Of a stretch of DNA of 63,921 bases, positions 60,751-63,921 are shown piece after piece. Source of the DNA: Apopatocola sp963628785 (lineage in GTDB: Bacteria; Bacillota; Clostridia; Oscillospirales; Oscillospiraceae); assembly GCA_963628785.1 (NCBI GenBank), contig CAVGGQ010000002.1:1-63921 (forward strand), given 5' to 3'. A program made the translations under genes and the position numbers. How positions within the stretch are numbered: the first letter of the stretch is position 1; each line of letters opens with the position of its first letter. The notes below the pieces were generated by a model, which saw nothing but the letters and a program-made list of their open reading frames with translations, made no database searches and was not told the origin of the DNA.

Positions 60751-63369
60751 TCAGCCGAGGCGGCGGAGGGATTCCTCCAGGTTGGCAATGAGGGCTTCGA
60801 GCTTTTCGGCGCGCTCGCGCTCGGTGGCAACGACATTGGCCGGGGCGCGGGAGACGAAGCTCTCGTTCGAGAGCTTGCGGCGCTGATTTTCGAGGAAGCC
60901 TCGGTTCTTCGCGAGTTCCTTGTTGATGCGCTGGCGCTCTTTGTCGAGGTCGACGAGCTCGCTCATCGGGAGGAAGCAGCTGGCGTCCTTCGTCACGACG
61001 GAGACCATCTTATCGGCGTCTGCAGGGGCTCCGTCGAGGACGGCGACTTCCTCGGCGTATGCAAGACGGCAGAGGTAATCGCGTCCGCTCTCGAAGGCCG
61101 CCTTGTCCTCGGCGACGATGTAGAGGTGGGACTTCCTGGACGGCGGGACATTCATCTCGCTGCGGCGGCTGCGGATGGCGCGAATAGCCTCCATGACCTT
61201 CTCGAAGCGGGCGCTCTCGGTCGGGAACGCCATGGTCTCGCTGTAGACGGGGTAGCTCCGGATCATCAGCGCGTCGCCTTCGTGCGGCAGAGCCTGATAG
61301 ATCTCCTCGGTGATGAACGGCATGAAAGGATGCAGGAGCTTGAGCGTTTCGGTGAGCACATAGAGGAGGACTTTCTGCGCCTGAATGCGTGCGGCTTCGT
61401 CCTCGCCGTTCAGACGGGCTTTCGTAAGCTCGATGTACCAGTCGCAGAAGCTGTCCCAGATGAAGTCGTAGATTTTCTGCGCGGCGATGCCGAGCTCGTA
61501 CTTGTCGAGATTGTCACCGACTTCGCGGGCAAGGTCGTTGAATTTGGAGAGGATCCACTTGTCCTCGAGCTCGAGCGTCTCGGGCAGCTCGTTCTTGTCG
61601 ATGGTGAGGTTCATCATCACGAAGCGGGAGGCGTTCCAAAGCTTGTTGGCAAAGTTGCGCATGGCTTCGCAGCGCTCCGGGAAGAAGCGCATATCGTTTC
61701 CGGGCGAGTTGCCGGTGATGATGTTGAAGCGGAGCGCGTCCGCGCCGTAGGTGTTGATGACCTCGATGGGGTCAACGCCGTTGCCAGCGGACTTGGACAT
61801 TTTCTTGCCCTGCGGATCGCGGATGAGGCCGTGGATGAGCACGGTGTGGAACGGGATCTTCTTCATATGCTCGCAGCCGGAGAAGATCATGCGGGCGACC
61901 CAGAAGAAGATGATGTCGTAGCCCGTCACGAGCACATCGGTCGGATAGAAGTACTCGAGATCTTCGGTCTTATCCGGCCAGCCGAGCGTGGAGAACGGCC
62001 AGAGGGCGCTCGAGAACCAGGTGTCGAGCACATCGCTCTCGCGGCGGATGTTCTTGGAATGACAGGCCTCGCACTCGCAGGCGTCTTCACGCGAGACGGT
62101 GATGTGGCCGCAGTCGTCGCAGTACCATGCGGGGATCTGATGGCCCCACCAGAGCTGGCGGGAGATGCACCAGTCGCGCACGCCGTACATCCAGTTGAGG
62201 TACGTTTTGGAGAAGCGGTCGGGAACAAATTTGATCTCGCCGTCTTCCACCACACGGATGGCTTCCTTGGCGAGGGGCTCCATTTTCACGAACCACTGGT
62301 CGCTTGCGAGCGGCTCCACATCGTTGTGGCAGCGGTAGCAGGTGCCGACATTGTGAACGCACGGCTCGATGGACACGAGATAGCCCTGTTCTTCGAGCTC
62401 CTGCACGATGGCTTTGCGGGCTTCGTAGCGGTCCATGCCGTCCCACTTGTAGCCGCCGGTGATCTTGCCTTCGCCGTCGAGCATCAGATACTGCGGCAGA
62501 TTATGGCGCAGGCCGACTTCGAAGTCGTTGGGGTCGTGGCAGGGCGTGATCTTCACGCAGCCGGTGCCGAATTCCATGTCGGCGTGCTCGTCGCCCACGA
62601 CGGGGATCTCGCGTCCCACGAGCGGGAGCGTGACGGTCTTGCCGATGAATGCCTTATAGCGCTCATCTTCGGGGTTCACCGCAACGGCGGCATCGCCGAG
62701 CAGCGTTTCGGGACGGGTCGTGGCGACTTCGACACTGCCGGAGCCGTCCGTGAGCGGGTAGCGGATGTGCCAGAAGAAGCCGTTCTTCTCGACATATTCG
62801 ACCTCGGCGTCCGAGAGAGCCGTGGTGCAGTGCGGGCACCAGTTGATGATGCGCTTGCCGCGGTAAATGTAGCCCTTTTCATAGAGACTGCAGAAGGCTT
62901 CGCGCACGGCCTTGGAAAGCTGCTCGTCCATGGTGAAGTGCTGGCGCTCCCAGTCGCAGGAAGTACCGAGCGTTTTGAGCTGCTCCACGATGCGGTTGCC
63001 GTAGTGGTTCTTCCAGTCCCAAACGCGTTCGAGGAACTTCTCGCGGCCGAGGTCGAAGCGCGTGAGGCCTTCCTTGCGGAGCTCGGCTTCCACCTTGATC
63101 TGCGTGGCGATGCCGGCGTGGTCAACGCCGGGGATCCAGAGCGTGCAGTAGCCGCTCATGCGCTTCCAGCGGATGAGCACATCCTGCAGCGTTTCATCAA
63201 ACGCATGGCCGAGGTGCAGCTGACCGGTCACGTTCGGTGGCGGGATGACGATGGTGAACGGCTTTTTTTCGGGATCACGCTCGGCGTGAAACCAGCCGCC
63301 GTCCAGCCAGTACTTGTAGATCTTACTCTCCACCTGCTTGGGATCGTAAATCTTCGGCAGTTCTTTCAT
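60751..63369 (-). CDS. valS: valyl-tRNA synthetase
   Basis: Class I synthetase that charges tRNA-Val. The HIGH motif reads HLGH (52-55, in PPNVTGQLHLGHAF) and KMSKS lies at 523-527. An editing domain sits between them, and a zinc-like Cys cluster (CDDCG, CECEACHSK) is near 425-450. The C-terminal coiled coil (about 805-870) binds tRNA. I chose the ATG at 63369 (872 aa), where MKELPKIYDPKQVE begins, with GGAGG before it. Expression should be governed by the T-box leader upstream. Confidence 0.97.
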   Translation of the reverse strand: MKELPKIYDPKQVESKIYKYWLDGGWFHAERDPEKKPFTIVIPPPNVTGQLHLGHAFDETLQDVLIRWKRMSGYCTLWIPGVDHAGIATQIKVEAELRKEGLTRFDLGREKFLERVWDWKNHYGNRIVEQLKTLGTSCDWERQHFTMDEQLSKAVREAFCSLYEKGYIYRGKRIINWCPHCTTALSDAEVEYVEKNGFFWHIRYPLTDGSGSVEVATTRPETLLGDAAVAVNPEDERYKAFIGKTVTLPLVGREIPVVGDEHADMEFGTGCVKITPCHDPNDFEVGLRHNLPQYLMLDGEGKITGGYKWDGMDRYEARKAIVQELEEQGYLVSIEPCVHNVGTCYRCHNDVEPLASDQWFVKMEPLAKEAIRVVEDGEIKFVPDRFSKTYLNWMYGVRDWCISRQLWWGHQIPAWYCDDCGHITVSREDACECEACHSKNIRRESDVLDTWFSSALWPFSTLGWPDKTEDLEYFYPTDVLVTGYDIIFFWVARMIFSGCEHMKKIPFHTVLIHGLIRDPQGKKMSKSAGNGVDPIEVINTYGADALRFNIITGNSPGNDMRFFPERCEAMRNFANKLWNASRFVMMNLTIDKNELPETLELEDKWILSKFNDLAREVGDNLDKYELGIAAQKIYDFIWDSFCDWYIELTKARLNGEDEAARIQAQKVLLYVLTETLKLLHPFMPFITEEIYQALPHEGDALMIRSYPVYSETMAFPTESARFEKVMEAIRAIRSRRSEMNVPPSRKSHLYIVAEDKAAFESGRDYLCRLAYAEEVAVLDGAPADADKMVSVVTKDASCFLPMSELVDLDKERQRINKELAKNRGFLENQRRKLSNESFVSRAPANVVATERERAEKLEALIANLEESLRRLG

Positions 63370-63383
63370 ACTGTTTCCTCCAA

Positions 63384-63640
63384 ACAAAAACGCCCCGGAG
63401 AAATATCCCCGGGGCGCAAAACTTTGCGCGGTACCACCCGAATTCCGTCGGTTGCGACGGCACTCCTGCTCTCTGTAACGGGAGAACCCGGCCGCTTCTA
63501 CTCGGTTGCATTCAAAGCGGCGGCTCCGGGGCGACCTTCGGCTCGGCTTCACAAGGGCTTGCACCGTCCGCCCTCTCTCTGCGATCCGCCGGGAGCTTAC
63601 TCCTCCCCATCTGCGCTGTTACGGAAGGATTATACTGTTT
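63384..63640 (-). promoter_or_regulatory. T-box riboswitch leader of valS
   Basis: The conserved T-box sequence GGGTGGTACCGCG is at 63427-63439 (minus strand). Downstream lies a terminator, CGCCCCGG / CCGGGGCG (63391-63416) with TTTTTG, just before valS. Upstream about 200 nt of structured leader would hold Stem I; a GTC valine triplet at 63533-63535 is a candidate specifier. Uncharged tRNA-Val should stabilise the antiterminator and switch valS on. Confidence 0.9.
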
Positions 63641-63657
63641 TCTAATGAGAATGTCAA
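63629..63657 (-). promoter_or_regulatory. consensus promoter for valS
   Basis: On the minus strand TTGACA (63652-63657), 17 nt, TATAAT (63629-63634): a perfect sigma-A consensus driving the T-box leader. Confidence 0.9.
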
Positions 63658-63747
63658 GGGCGGGTTTCGCATAAGCATTTTTCTCAAGCATAGGCTCTTA
63701 ATCAATATAATTTCTATTACCGTTATTAGGATTTCCAAGCTAATGTG

Positions 63748-63885
63748 ATGATACTGTTTGTAGCGTATGTCTTACTTCTTATTGCTTGCATAGATGAACG
63801 CAAGTCCGTAATTTTCGGTATCGTCAGCGCGGCGGCTTATTTAATTGCGCAAATTGCAAGTGCAAGCTGGACACCTGCATGGTAG
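63748..63885 (+). CDS. possible small hydrophobic protein
   Basis: A 45-codon frame on the plus strand in the AT-rich end of the window: two hydrophobic segments (ILFVAYVLLLIA and GIVSAAAYLIAQIA) around a short charged turn (DERKS). A GTG one codon upstream is an alternative start. The Shine-Dalgarno is weak. Codon use differs from the genes around it. It could be a membrane micropeptide, a fragment, or chance. Nothing else is seen in 63661-63921. Confidence 0.35.
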   Translation: MILFVAYVLLLIACIDERKSVIFGIVSAAAYLIAQIASASWTPAW

Positions 63886-63921
63886 AAATTAGTTAATCAG
63901 AGCGTCGGTCAGGATGGAAGC

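Noticed and set aside
61126..63645. Long open frame on the plus strand opposite valS, and similar long antisense frames opposite prkC, lon, topA and sbcC
   Set aside because: They mirror highly conserved genes in GC-rich DNA, have no recognisable domains and no ribosome-binding sites, so they are shadows of the true genes.
1..63921. CRISPR arrays, tRNA/rRNA genes, insertion sequences or prophage
   Set aside because: No regular spaced repeats, cloverleaf-like segments, transposase or phage structural proteins were recognised on reading both strands; a covariance scan for tRNAs was not possible here.

Overview
The window is a block of core chromosome from a fairly GC-rich member of the Clostridia, most likely an Oscillospirales/Ruminococcaceae-type gut anaerobe. 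The indicators are the IspH-ribosomal protein S1 fusion, split transketolase, two CarD-type regulators, a T-box on valS, the GerW-type sporulation protein YtfJ, a cohesin/dockerin remnant, and the yicC-remA-gmk-rpoZ-priA-def-fmt-rsmB-rlmN-stp-prkC-rsgA gene order of Firmicutes. No tRNA, rRNA, CRISPR array, insertion sequence or prophage was recognised. All intact recognised genes lie on the minus strand; the one substantial plus-strand gene is a broken AraC regulator.

Layout (transcription runs right to left). 63.7-60.7 kb: valS behind a T-box leader. 60.6-58.9 kb: a membrane-anchored Ig-like surface protein. 58.9-55.0 kb: a decayed beta-glucosidase locus (AraC regulator with two in-frame TGA codons, transporter tail, GH3 gene with two lesions). 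54.8-52.3 kb: a CarD-type regulator and split transketolase, then a ModE-type HTH protein. 51.8-38.7 kb: sbcDC, an iron-sulfur flavoprotein, an RNA methyltransferase, dprA, topA, trmFO, plsX, acpP, rnc and a radical SAM protein. 38.4-37.5 kb: a broken cohesin/dockerin gene. 37.4-33.5 kb: a GntR regulator, lepB, rbgA, rnhB, yraN and a phosphoesterase. 33.4-27.1 kb: the protein quality-control set tig-clpP-clpX-lon-engB. 27.1-23.9 kb: an M50 protease, scpA, scpB, a DUF2953 protein and ytfJ. 23.8-17.5 kb: rluB, an RpiR regulator, a BaiN-like flavoprotein, cmk, plsC and the ispH-rpsA fusion. 17.3-15.6 kb: carD-ispD-ispF. 15.4-0.1 kb: a 16-gene run from cdaA/cdaR (c-di-AMP synthesis) to the PASTA kinase/phosphatase pair and rsgA.

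The genes form long, tightly overlapping operons, many joined by 4-nt ATGA overlaps. Sigma-A-like promoters (often TTGCTA or TTGCAT, about 17 nt, TATAAT) and hairpin terminators lie at the boundaries. The informatic core is undamaged. Lesions are confined to three accessory carbohydrate or surface genes plus a transporter remnant, which argues for real gene decay rather than poor sequence.

The most interesting observations are: (i) a strong internal Shine-Dalgarno and in-frame ATG at the IspH/S1 junction, suggesting that free S1 is made from the fusion gene; (ii) a two-copy palindromic element in gene leaders whose arms show a compensatory base-pair change; (iii) the reconstructable decay of the GH3/AraC locus and the cohesin/dockerin gene; and (iv) a membrane-embedded protease whose start codon lies 5 nt from a TATAAT and has no ribosome-binding site.
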